Assembly: GCA_947481595.1 (NCBI GenBank)
Contig: CANKHC010000012.1
Location: 1 to 32,280, forward strand
Direction: 5' to 3'
DNA length: 32,280 bases
From: Fidelibacterota bacterium
Lineage (GTDB): Bacteria > Pseudomonadota > Alphaproteobacteria > Rhodospirillales > Rhodospirillaceae
Shown: positions 1 through 7,065 of the stretch, one piece after another
How positions within the stretch are numbered: the stretch's first letter is position 1
Layout of the letters: the number at the start of each line of letters is the position of its first letter
Notes under the pieces: generated by a model
Seen by the model: only the letters and a program-made list of their open reading frames with translations
The model's database searches: none
Told to the model about the DNA's origin: nothing
Program-made: the position numbers and the translations under genes

Positions 1-1543
1 CGACTGTGAAGCCCGGGAAGACATTGCCCGTTAGCGACATCACAACGCCGCGGTGCGAGAGATTGCCCACGCCCGTGTAGATATTGGCGGGGTCGCGGTC
101 GAAGTAGGGCTTTTTGACCTCGAACACGCCGGCCATGACGCTGAGGCCCGGCTTGATCTGATAGCGCAGGCCGCCGTCGATCTGACTGGTGAGGCCGGCG
201 GGCATGGGCTCGCCGGAATTGAGGGCGTTGTCGGGTGCGGTGCCGAATTCCTCGAGGCCGCGGGTGTAGCCGGCATAGAACGACAAGGCTTTGGTAGCGT
301 AGATCGCCACGGTGCCGTTATAGAGCCAGGGCTCGCTCTTGGTGCGGATGAAGGCGGTGTTCTCTTTGCCGGTATCGCGGCGGTAGTAGACCTTCTGCAG
401 GCCGGCGCTGAATTCGCCGACGCCGGCCCATTGGCCGACGTAGCTGACGCCCGGCATGATCTGGCGCACCAGGTCGCGGTCGCGCGGCAGTGTGGTGAAG
501 GCCGGCTCAGCGACCGGCGCGTCGACGCCGATCATCGCGGTACCCAGCGAGAGCGTACGCCCGCCGCCGAAGGTGCGCGTCACGTCGCGTCCGCGCACGG
601 CGAGATGGACGGTGTGGCGGTAGACGCCTTGGGTGAAGATGCCCGAGGCGCGCACTTCGCCCGAGGTCGAGTTGGAGCGGTTCTTGCCGAAGGCAATGAC
701 GTCGAGATTGGCGGCGCCGTTGGGCTGGGTGTTGCGGAAGAGGACCGAGAAATTCTTGTTGCGCGACTGGTCGGAGCGGAACAGGCCCGACTGCAGACGC
801 CAGTTGGAGCCGAGGTTGCCGCGCGCGATCAGGCCGGCGTTGATCTCGTTCTGCTCGCGGTCCGCCCACCACTGGCCGTAGAAAACATCGCGGTCGATGC
901 GCGGCGGCAGGTAGTTGCCGGCCGTGAAGATCGACGGCTGGACGGTGTTATGGAAGGAGTGGTTGTTGTAATAAAACGGGATGAGTTCGATGTTGTCGTT
1001 CGGCTTGAAGTTCAGCAGCAAGGCGCCGGTCACGCCGCGGAAGCGTCCGCCCCAGTCCGTACGTCCGGGGAAAAGGTTGATGCCGCCCGCCATGCCCAGC
1101 TTTTCGCCGATCAAGGGTGCGCCGAAGTCGACGACGATGTTGCGCATGCCGATCGGATAGCCGAAGTTGACGGAGGCCGTGGCGAAGGGCTTGTCGCCCG
1201 GCTTGATCATCGAGGTGTCGGCGATGCCGGTGGGTGCGGGGAACGGATAGGACTGGGCCGAGAGGCCGATGCGCATGCTCTGGCTGCGCTGAAGGCGCTG
1301 GCCGAACATCGCCTGCTGGTCGAAATAAAGACCCTCGACGCGGATGTTGCCGGCCTGTTGTGGATCGAAGCCGCGCGCACTGCGCGAATCATAGAGGCCG
1401 ACGTTGTCATTGCCGACGCGCGTGCCGAAAGCGTCTTCGGCGGAGGTCACCGCGTTCTCATCAGCGCGTTGCGCAAAGGCCGCCTGCGTAAACACAAAAG
1501 AAACCGCGGCGGCGGCAGCACCGCGCAACAAAACCTTTTTCAA
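1..1543 (-). CDS. TonB-dependent outer-membrane receptor, C-terminus cut by window start
   Basis: Outer-membrane receptor expected to import an unidentified ligand using TonB energy. Translation gives a signal peptide ending near AQAAFAQ, a short stretch containing DENAVTSAEDAFG, a plug-like region (GLYDSRSARGFDPQQAGN, about residues 53-70), then the alternating beta-strand pattern of a barrel; about 514 codons are present. The start is a TTG at 1541-1543, preceded by AAGGGGTAAGG at good spacing; no ATG fits the signal peptide. It is strongly similar along its length to the receptor at 15036-17015, sharing phrases such as YPFPAPTG/SG, SGEVRASGVFT-like, PWLYNGT and YTRGLEE, so the two are paralogues. 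A classical EEIVVTA TonB box is absent; ENAVTSA may replace it. It lies downstream of the tannase-like gene on the same strand but behind a terminator, so it probably has its own promoter. The ligand is unknown. Confidence 0.88.
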   Translation of the reverse strand, partial: MKKVLLRGAAAAAVSFVFTQAAFAQRADENAVTSAEDAFGTRVGNDNVGLYDSRSARGFDPQQAGNIRVEGLYFDQQAMFGQRLQRSQSMRIGLSAQSYPFPAPTGIADTSMIKPGDKPFATASVNFGYPIGMRNIVVDFGAPLIGEKLGMAGGINLFPGRTDWGGRFRGVTGALLLNFKPNDNIELIPFYYNNHSFHNTVQPSIFTAGNYLPPRIDRDVFYGQWWADREQNEINAGLIARGNLGSNWRLQSGLFRSDQSRNKNFSVLFRNTQPNGAANLDVIAFGKNRSNSTSGEVRASGIFTQGVYRHTVHLAVRGRDVTRTFGGGRTLSLGTAMIGVDAPVAEPAFTTLPRDRDLVRQIMPGVSYVGQWAGVGEFSAGLQKVYYRRDTGKENTAFIRTKSEPWLYNGTVAIYATKALSFYAGYTRGLEEFGTAPDNALNSGEPMPAGLTSQIDGGLRYQIKPGLSVMAGVFEVKKPYFDRDPANIYTGVGNLSHRGVVMSLTGNVFPGFTV

Positions 1544-1619
1544 CGACCTTACCCCTTGAACTCTGCTCAACCAGGACGCAACGGCCCCCGGCCGTTCCGC
1601 CCTGTAACAGGTTTATCTC

Positions 1620-1654
1620 AAAAAAAAACAGGCCGGGGTAGCGTTCCCGGCCTG
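1620..1654 (-). terminator. Intrinsic terminator of the tannase-like gene
   Basis: A perfect 9-bp inverted repeat, CAGGCCGGG (1629-1637) and CCCGGCCTG (1646-1654), has an 8-nt loop and is followed on the minus strand by nine consecutive T residues (A run at 1620-1628). It starts 19 bases past the tannase-like stop codon, as expected for a Rho-independent terminator, and separates that gene from the receptor downstream. Confidence 0.88.
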
Positions 1655-1672
1655 CTCGCTTAGCTGTGAAGT

Positions 1673-3523
1673 CTAGCGCGAGGCTTGCGTCTGCGGCGCG
1701 CTGCACTGGAAGTTTGCCGCGTCGTCGATGCTGCCCTTGCCGGTGTAGGTGGCCACGGCCGGATAGGGGCACAGCGGCCGGGTGCGGGCGACGTAGCCCG
1801 TGATCGGCATGTTCTGCGGCCGGCCTTCCGCCATCTGGCCGCCCTTCTTGGTCAGGACGTGCGAGGCGATGATGCGCTCCGGCGCCTTGCCCTGCTCGAC
1901 CCATTGTTCCATCGACGTCAGGAAGTCGGCGACGTTGGTGGTCATCTTGGAAGGATCAGCCGAGTTGCAATGGCCCATGCCCGGCACCATGAACAGGCGC
2001 GCAGTGTCTTTAGCGCCGGGGCCCGTGGCAGCGAGCATGCGTTCGTAATAAGCCTCGGTGGAGTTGGCATTCACGGCCCAGTCGGCATAGCCGACGTAGA
2101 TGAGCAGCTTGCCGTTGCTCTTTTGCAGGCCGGTGAGATCGGCGTTGTCGCCGTCGATCTGGGCGGCGGCAGCTTCGGTCGCCGCCATGTCCGTCTCGAA
2201 GTTGAACTTGTGCAGGTCGTAATTGGGATCACCGAAGACGACGTAGCGCAAAGTCTCGTTGCTGAGCAGATAGTGGCGCGAGGAATATTCGCCCGGCTGC
2301 TTCTTCACACCTTCGCTCGCCCAAGGTGTTCCGATCACGTAGGCGGAGCCGGCATCGGTGGCCCAGCCGCCGGAGATGCTTTCGCCGCCGTAAGGCCAGC
2401 TCTGCCAGATCTTGCCGGTGGAGTTCGAGGGCCCTTCGTGGATCTTGGCGATGAGATCGATCTGCTTCGGCGTGAAGCACTTGTTGTTGTCCTGGCCGTC
2501 CTTGCAGACCGGCAGATCCTTGTGCGGGTCGAAGTTGCAGGCGCGCGGATTGGTGATGATCCCGTCCTTCAGGCCATCGACGGCGTCGCACTTGCCATAG
2601 ACCGCGGCATCAAGCGCGGTGACTTTCTCGGCGGGAAGGTTCGGCTTGTAGGCGTATTGGTCTTCGGCGGTGGGGTACATGGCCTGCTGCGTCCAAGCCA
2701 TACTGAGGGCGATGCCCTTGGTCCAGCTGAAGGCCGGGCACGCGGCGATGACGCCGTCGAAATCGTCGGGATAGCGCTGCGCCTGAACCATGGCGACGCG
2801 CCCCGACCCCGAGGCGCCGTAGTAGTAGGCCTTGGCGATGGCCTTCTTGTAGTAGGCCTGGATCACGAGCTTGGCGTTGGCCTGGGCGAGGTGGTTGCCG
2901 CGGTGACCCCAATTGACGACGCGCTCGGGATTGTGGAGCGCCCAAGAGGCGCCGACGTCTTTCGGAATGGGATGGCCGGTGTCGGTGCTAGCCGAGGCGT
3001 AGCCGCGGTGCAGGGCCGATGCCTTCATGCCGTTCTGCAGGGTGCCGATGAAACCGCCGGTGCCGCCCATGAGGAACTTGCCGTTCCATTGGTCGGGGTT
3101 GGGCAGGATGACCTCGAGATTGATTTCCTTGTCGATGACGGCCAGCACCTTGCAGTGCGCCATGGCTTCTTTGTCGGCGCCCACCATCTCGGCGGAGGTG
3201 ACACGCATCCAAGGCAGCTGGAGGCCCGTCAGACTCTGACAGGAGGAGACGGCGGCGGGTGAACCGAGCACCTTGTCGAGGGCGCCGCGCACATTGGCGT
3301 TGGCGCCGAGGGTGGTGTCGGCAGCGGCGATGTCGCCGAGGGTGGGATCGGCGAGCGGTATTACGCTGCCGGCTTTTTGTACCGCGACGGGACGGCCGAA
3401 GACTTCGGCGGCCTTCTGGTCCTGGCGATATACGCTCCAATTATCGGCGGCAAATGCCGTAGAGGCCAAGCCAAAGGTTGCTACGACTGCGGCGCAGGTC
3501 TGCGCCTTCGTCATACGTGCCAT
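1673..3523 (-). CDS. Secreted tannase / feruloyl esterase family hydrolase
   Basis: Predicted exported alpha/beta hydrolase of the tannase/feruloyl-esterase family, which cleaves esters of phenolic acids such as galloyl or feruloyl groups. The 616-aa product has a signal peptide (cleavage near STAFAADN), an oxyanion-loop-like MGGTGGFIG, a nucleophile elbow YYYGASGSGR (Ser near residue 238), an acid region near YADWAVNA, and a terminal GMGHC carrying the catalytic His (about 518). The family's CS-D-HC motif is only half kept: the Cys beside the Ser is Ala, while the Cys after the His remains. I chose ATG 3523 because GGGAGGG lies 4 bases upstream; a TTG at 3526 is also open but too close to that site. 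The next gene downstream is a TonB receptor, a plausible partner in plant-phenolic use. Family is secure; substrate is not. Confidence 0.87.
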   Translation of the reverse strand: MARMTKAQTCAAVVATFGLASTAFAADNWSVYRQDQKAAEVFGRPVAVQKAGSVIPLADPTLGDIAAADTTLGANANVRGALDKVLGSPAAVSSCQSLTGLQLPWMRVTSAEMVGADKEAMAHCKVLAVIDKEINLEVILPNPDQWNGKFLMGGTGGFIGTLQNGMKASALHRGYASASTDTGHPIPKDVGASWALHNPERVVNWGHRGNHLAQANAKLVIQAYYKKAIAKAYYYGASGSGRVAMVQAQRYPDDFDGVIAACPAFSWTKGIALSMAWTQQAMYPTAEDQYAYKPNLPAEKVTALDAAVYGKCDAVDGLKDGIITNPRACNFDPHKDLPVCKDGQDNNKCFTPKQIDLIAKIHEGPSNSTGKIWQSWPYGGESISGGWATDAGSAYVIGTPWASEGVKKQPGEYSSRHYLLSNETLRYVVFGDPNYDLHKFNFETDMAATEAAAAQIDGDNADLTGLQKSNGKLLIYVGYADWAVNANSTEAYYERMLAATGPGAKDTARLFMVPGMGHCNSADPSKMTTNVADFLTSMEQWVEQGKAPERIIASHVLTKKGGQMAEGRPQNMPITGYVARTRPLCPYPAVATYTGKGSIDDAANFQCSAPQTQASR

Positions 3524-3633
3524 CAATCCCTCCCTGGAATGTCAGTGCGAGGGCGGCACTTTAGCAGAGGCGGCGGGTTCAGGCGAGGCGCTTAAGCCTT
3601 TGACCGGACGAGGCGAATGGAGGTTGTTTAGCC

Positions 3634-3828
<195 letters not shown>

Positions 3829-4026
3829 TCAGCGCTCGACGGTGGGACCGCGGCGCGGCGTGTTGATGTTGGCGTCGGGCTGGCCGCGATGCAGCGAGTC
3901 GAGATCGCCGCCGGTGGCGCGGCGGGACTCATTCAGGCGGGCGAGGTCTGCACCGGTGGTCTTGTCGCGGGCAGGAATGGGAGCGTCGGAGGGCAGCGGC
4001 TGGGCCGCATCGCGAATGGCTTTCAT
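3829..4026 (-). CDS. Small hypothetical protein (65 aa), first gene of stress-type pair
   Basis: I do not recognise this protein. It begins MKAIRDAAQPLPSDAPIPAR and ends NTPRRGPTVER; it is hydrophilic, proline- and arginine-rich, probably disordered and cytoplasmic. The start at 4026 was chosen because GGAG sits 8 bases upstream; an upstream ATG at 4101 is open but would overlap the EcfG-like promoter elements at 4057-4082, so the longer form is unlikely. The gene is immediately followed by the [10 protein letters not shown]-type gene and is divergent from the isoaspartyl peptidase. Regulation by a general-stress sigma factor is inferred from the promoter match only. Confidence 0.6.
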   Translation of the reverse strand: MKAIRDAAQPLPSDAPIPARDKTTGADLARLNESRRATGGDLDSLHRGQPDANINTPRRGPTVER

Positions 4027-4056
4027 GGCGGTATCTCCATCTGTCATATGCAGTAA

Positions 4057-4082
4057 AACGTTTGGTGACGCGGCATTGTTCA
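4057..4082 (-). promoter_or_regulatory. Near-consensus EcfG-type promoter for the small-protein pair
   Basis: On the minus strand TGAAC (4078-4082) is followed after 17 bases by CGTT (4057-4060). The alphaproteobacterial EcfG consensus is GGAAC-N16/17-CGTT, so only the first base differs. The start codon at 4026 lies about 30 bases beyond the -10 element, leaving a short leader. This site partly interleaves with the perfect match on the other strand. Confidence 0.55.
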
Positions 4083-4084
4083 CG

Positions 4085-4109
4085 GGAACGGTGCGCGTCA
4101 AAGTGCGTT
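4085..4109 (+). promoter_or_regulatory. Perfect EcfG-type promoter upstream of isoaspartyl peptidase
   Basis: GGAAC (4085-4089), a 16-base spacer and CGTT (4106-4109) match the general-stress EcfG consensus exactly. The start codon follows 29 bases after the -10 element. The position, spacing and orientation are all those expected of a functional promoter, and a further site of the same type precedes ku. Confidence 0.7.
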
Positions 4110-4138
4110 GAAGCTGTGCAGCTAAGGATTGTAGGCAG

Positions 4139-5110
4139 ATGAGACAGTGGGCTCTGGCCCTTCACGGCGGCGCGGGGAAACTCGCGCGCGGCGACCTGAC
4201 GGCCGCGCAGGATGCGGCTTACCGCGCGAGTCTGCGTGTCTGCGCGGAGGCGGGTCGAGTGATCTTGGCCGGCGGCGGAACCGCGCTCGATGCCGCCCAA
4301 GCGGCCGTGTGCGCGCTGGAGGACGATCCTTTGTTCAATGCCGGGCGCGGCGCCGTGTTCACCGCCGAGGGGAAGAACGAACTCGATGCGTCGATCATGG
4401 ATGGTGCCAGTTTGCGCGCTGGGGCCGTGGCCGGCATCAGCCGCACGCGCTCACCCATCACACTCGCGCGCTCCGTGATGGAAAAGTCGCCGCATGTGTT
4501 GTTGATCGGCGCACAAGCCGATGCCTTTGGGCAGAGCCAGGGGCTGGAACAAGTGGCGCCCGGGCACTTTTTCACCGAACCGCGCTGGCGGTCGCTAGAG
4601 AAATTCCTCGGCAAACACGGACTGCCCCTGCCCGCGCGGCCTGCGGGTGCGGCTGAAACGGCGGCGCCCTTGGCCTATGACGAAGGGGTGCGCGGCACCG
4701 TCGGGGCGGTGGCGCGCGACCAGGCGGGCAACGTCGCGGCGGCGACCTCGACGGGCGGCATGACCGGCAAACGCTGGGGCCGAGTGGGCGATAGTCCGAT
4801 CATCGGCGCGGGCACGTACGCGGCCAACGCCTCGGCGGCGGTGTCGGCGACGGGCGACGGTGAATATTTCATCCGGCTTGGCGTGGCGCGGGAGATCTGC
4901 GCCCTGGTGGAGCACAAGGGCTTGGACCTGCAGACGGCGGTGGATGCGGTGATCCAGGGTGAACTCAAAAAGATCGGCGGCACGGGGGGCGTGATCGCCA
5001 TCAATTGTGAGGGAGATATCGCCTGCAGCTTCAATACCGATGGGATGTATCGCGCAGTGGTTGCCGACACCCTGCCTTTGCGCGTGGCGATTTATCGGGA
5101 TGACATATAG
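4139..5110 (+). CDS. Isoaspartyl peptidase / type 2 L-asparaginase (IaaA-type Ntn hydrolase)
   Basis: Cytoplasmic N-terminal-nucleophile hydrolase that removes isoaspartyl residues from peptides and hydrolyses L-asparagine. The 323-aa length is typical. The N-terminus has the family's LHGGAG motif, then FNAGRGAVFT and LDASIMDG. The autoproteolysis site is G186/T187 in RGTVGAV; Thr187 would become the nucleophile of the beta subunit. TSTGGMTGKRWGRVGDSPI (about 203-221) is the family's substrate pocket sequence. The ATG at 4139 has AAGGA about 10 bases upstream and starts directly before the conserved strand. A perfect EcfG-type promoter lies just upstream. Isoaspartyl repair fits a stress regulon together with ku, which follows after 58 bases. 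Family assignment is firm; the balance between peptidase and asparaginase activity is not visible. Confidence 0.93.
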   Translation: MRQWALALHGGAGKLARGDLTAAQDAAYRASLRVCAEAGRVILAGGGTALDAAQAAVCALEDDPLFNAGRGAVFTAEGKNELDASIMDGASLRAGAVAGISRTRSPITLARSVMEKSPHVLLIGAQADAFGQSQGLEQVAPGHFFTEPRWRSLEKFLGKHGLPLPARPAGAAETAAPLAYDEGVRGTVGAVARDQAGNVAAATSTGGMTGKRWGRVGDSPIIGAGTYAANASAAVSATGDGEYFIRLGVAREICALVEHKGLDLQTAVDAVIQGELKKIGGTGGVIAINCEGDIACSFNTDGMYRAVVADTLPLRVAIYRDDI

Positions 5111-5115
5111 CTGCA

Positions 5116-5141
5116 GGAACCCCTAGGCGCGGAAGCCCGTT
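5116..5141 (+). promoter_or_regulatory. Perfect EcfG-type promoter upstream of ku
   Basis: GGAAC (5116-5120), a 17-base spacer and CGTT (5138-5141) lie wholly within the 58-base gap between the isoaspartyl peptidase and ku, 27 bases before the ku start. Control of some ku copies by the EcfG-type factor RpoE2 is established in Sinorhizobium meliloti, so the placement is biologically coherent. Confidence 0.7.
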
Positions 5142-5168
5142 GAGTCTGCATTCAATAGGAATCCTTTC

Positions 5169-6074
5169 ATGCCCCGCGCTAAACGCAAAGATACCCCCCG
5201 CCCCATCGCGCACCTTTCCGGCCTGACCTCGCGCCCCGCATGGCAGGGGCACTTGCGCCTGTCGCTGGTGAGCTGTGCGGTGGGCTTGTACCGCGCGACG
5301 ACCAGCAAGAATGACGTGTCGTTCAACCTGATCAACCCGGCCACCGGCAACCGCATCAAGATGGTGCCAACGGACCCGGAGACCGACGAGCCGGTGGACC
5401 GCTCGACGCTGGTGAAAGGCTTCGAGGTCGATGACGGCAAGTACGTGCTGTTCGACGACGAGGAGCTGAAGGCGGTGAAACTCGAAACCACGCGCACGCT
5501 CGATATCGAGCGCTTTGTGGACGCGAAGTCCATCGACCGGCTGTATTGGGATACGCCTTATATCCTGGTGCCCATGGATGAAAGCGCGGTCGAGGCCTAT
5601 AGCGTCATCCAGCAGGCCATGACGCGCGCCGGCAAGATCGCGCTGGGGCGCGTGACCATGCACCAGCGCGAGCGGCTGATGGCGATCGAGCCGCGTGACA
5701 ATGGATTGCTGGCGACCACGTTGCGTATGCACGACGAGGTCATCAACACGGCGGAAGCGCTCGGTGACATTCCCCACGCCAAGGCCGACAAGCAGATGAT
5801 CGACATCGCCGAGCGCATTATCGAACAGCAGGGAGGTGCCTTCGATACCAAGCTGTTCACCGACCGCTATGAAGACGCGCTGCATGAATTGATCGAGGAA
5901 AAGCGGCGCGGCCATAAGGTCAAGGCTGTGCGCGAAGCTCCGGCGAAGGGCAACGTGGTGGATTTGATGGACGCCTTGAAGAAGAGCTTGAACAAGAAGC
6001 CGGCGAAAACAGCGCCGGCTCCCAAAGCCGATAACGTGCGCAAGTTCGAAAAGAAAAAGAGTGCCAAGCGCTAA
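5169..6074 (+). CDS. ku: Bacterial Ku, DNA end-binding protein of non-homologous end joining
   Basis: Homodimeric ring protein that binds double-strand breaks and recruits ligase LigD. The 301-aa product has the core Ku beta-barrel beginning WQGHLRLSLVSCAVGLYRAT (about residues 21-40), followed by the conserved segments ETDEPVDRSTLVKGFE, YWDTPYILVP and GKIALGRVTMHQRERLMAIEP. The C-terminal 50 residues are lysine-rich (KKSLNKKPAK, KFEKKKSAKR), the extended basic tail known in many bacterial Ku proteins. The start ATG has AGGA upstream. Its stop codon overlaps the next start (TAATG), so a 70-aa partner is translationally coupled. No ligD is present in the window; it may lie elsewhere. A perfect EcfG-type promoter precedes the gene. 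Confidence 0.97.
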   Translation: MPRAKRKDTPRPIAHLSGLTSRPAWQGHLRLSLVSCAVGLYRATTSKNDVSFNLINPATGNRIKMVPTDPETDEPVDRSTLVKGFEVDDGKYVLFDDEELKAVKLETTRTLDIERFVDAKSIDRLYWDTPYILVPMDESAVEAYSVIQQAMTRAGKIALGRVTMHQRERLMAIEPRDNGLLATTLRMHDEVINTAEALGDIPHAKADKQMIDIAERIIEQQGGAFDTKLFTDRYEDALHELIEEKRRGHKVKAVREAPAKGNVVDLMDALKKSLNKKPAKTAPAPKADNVRKFEKKKSAKR

Positions 6075-6286
6075 TGCGCAAGATTATCGAATTCGACGAC
6101 GAGACGTTCAGCGCCTTGAAGCTGCTGGCGGGCGACCGCACCAGTACGCTGCAGGAGCTGGCCGACGAGGCGTTTCGCGATCTTCTGAAGAAGCACGGCA
6201 GGCCGACGAACCTGCGCGAGGCGCTGCGCAAAAGTCTGCGCACTATTCCGGCAAATGACACTCACCCGCGCAAGGCAAAGCGCTGA
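6074..6286 (+). CDS. Small ribbon-helix-helix-like protein coupled to ku
   Basis: A 70-aa protein whose N-terminus (KIIEFDDETFSALKLLA) looks like the beta strand plus first helix of a ribbon-helix-helix fold, followed by a second helix (TLQELADEAFRDLLKKHG) and a basic tail ending PRKAKR. RHH proteins are usually DNA-binding repressors or antitoxins; no toxin gene follows, since the next gene is convergent and is an AhpD-like protein. The start overlaps the ku stop by one base, implying co-translation. It could be a DNA-binding accessory to Ku or an autoregulator; neither is shown. The fold assignment is by eye and moderate, the gene itself is convincing. Confidence 0.75.
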   Translation: MRKIIEFDDETFSALKLLAGDRTSTLQELADEAFRDLLKKHGRPTNLREALRKSLRTIPANDTHPRKAKR

Positions 6287-6299
6287 TTAATTTCGAGCG

Positions 6300-6848
6300 T
6301 CACACCGTCGCGAACATGGCGTCGGCTTCCATGGCGGTCGCGTCGGCGAGGATGTTGGCGTAAACCGCGGGGCCGGCCATGGCGATCAGTTCGACGATTT
6401 CGGGGTCTTTGAGGCCGTGCTCGCGAAGCCCCGCGTAGTCTGCCTCTCCGAGACTTTGCGGATCGCGCGCGCACTTCATCGCGAACAGGATCATGGTGCG
6501 CATCTCCACATCGGGCAGAGCGTTAACGTCGCGCACGATGTGTTCGATGGTGCCGGCATCCACGCCCAGCATGCGGCAACAAGCGATGTGCGCAGCTTCG
6601 CAGTAGCGGCAGTTTCTCTCCTGCGAGATGGCGACGAAGATCAGTTCCTTTTTCCAGCGCGGGATCTCGCCAGTGACCAGGATATTGCGCACCAAGTCCC
6701 AGGTTCCGCGCGCCACGGTGGGCGCGTGGCCTTGAGTCATGATGAAATTCGGCGGCCCCGGGAATGACATCCGACGGTGAAAATCGTCGTAGACGTCCTT
6801 TGTGGCCGGGGACGCTTGATCGGGTTTCAGAAGAGGAATGTGAGACAT
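6300..6848 (-). CDS. AhpD-like / carboxymuconolactone decarboxylase family protein
   Basis: A 182-aa member of the AhpD/CMD superfamily. The segment QERNCRYCEAAH (about residues 76-87) supplies the CxxC (C80, C83) plus His87 arrangement typical of AhpD-type thiol peroxidases or peroxidase-reducing proteins; true carboxymuconolactone decarboxylases lack this redox pair. The gene is longest from 6995, but the added N-terminus has no family resemblance, so I use ATG 6848 (MSHIPLLKPDQ), which is usual for the family although its ribosome site is weak. It is convergent with the ku unit, 13 bases away. A role in redox defence is inferred from the motif; the physiological substrate is unknown. Confidence 0.87.
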   Translation of the reverse strand: MSHIPLLKPDQASPATKDVYDDFHRRMSFPGPPNFIMTQGHAPTVARGTWDLVRNILVTGEIPRWKKELIFVAISQERNCRYCEAAHIACCRMLGVDAGTIEHIVRDVNALPDVEMRTMILFAMKCARDPQSLGEADYAGLREHGLKDPEIVELIAMAGPAVYANILADATAMEADAMFATV

Positions 6849-7065
6849 CAGTGGTCCAGCGCGGTTCAGGCGGGAGCACACATCTGCTCTCAGCCGCTGG
6901 AGCCCACTAAGATGACCAACGATGATCCAATGTAGGATTCCGTACACATGAAGTCGAATCATCTCGCAGTTGCGCGAGATTGAGCCGCTTCGCATGCAAC
7001 TACCTAGATGAGCCCAGGACGATACACGAGCGCGCGCGTGTACGATTGGTATAAATACCTAGACG

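Noticed and set aside
53-1663. A 536-codon open frame on the plus strand, opposite the first TonB receptor
   Set aside because: It is Ala/Gly/Val/Asp-rich without a recognisable domain and mirrors the codon pattern of the real minus-strand gene; typical GC-rich antisense frame.
1685-3262. A 525-codon open frame on the plus strand opposite the tannase-like gene
   Set aside because: Same antisense shadow composition; the minus frame has a signal peptide, catalytic motifs and a terminator.
6849-6995. GGAAT-N15-CGTT-like site upstream of the AhpD-like gene
   Set aside because: One base mismatch and a spacer shorter than the EcfG consensus; not supported.
7023-7042. Imperfect CG-rich palindrome (TACACG...CGTGTA) downstream of the CoA-transferase gene
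   Set aside because: The 6-bp stem with alternating CG loop has no U tract; too weak to call a terminator.
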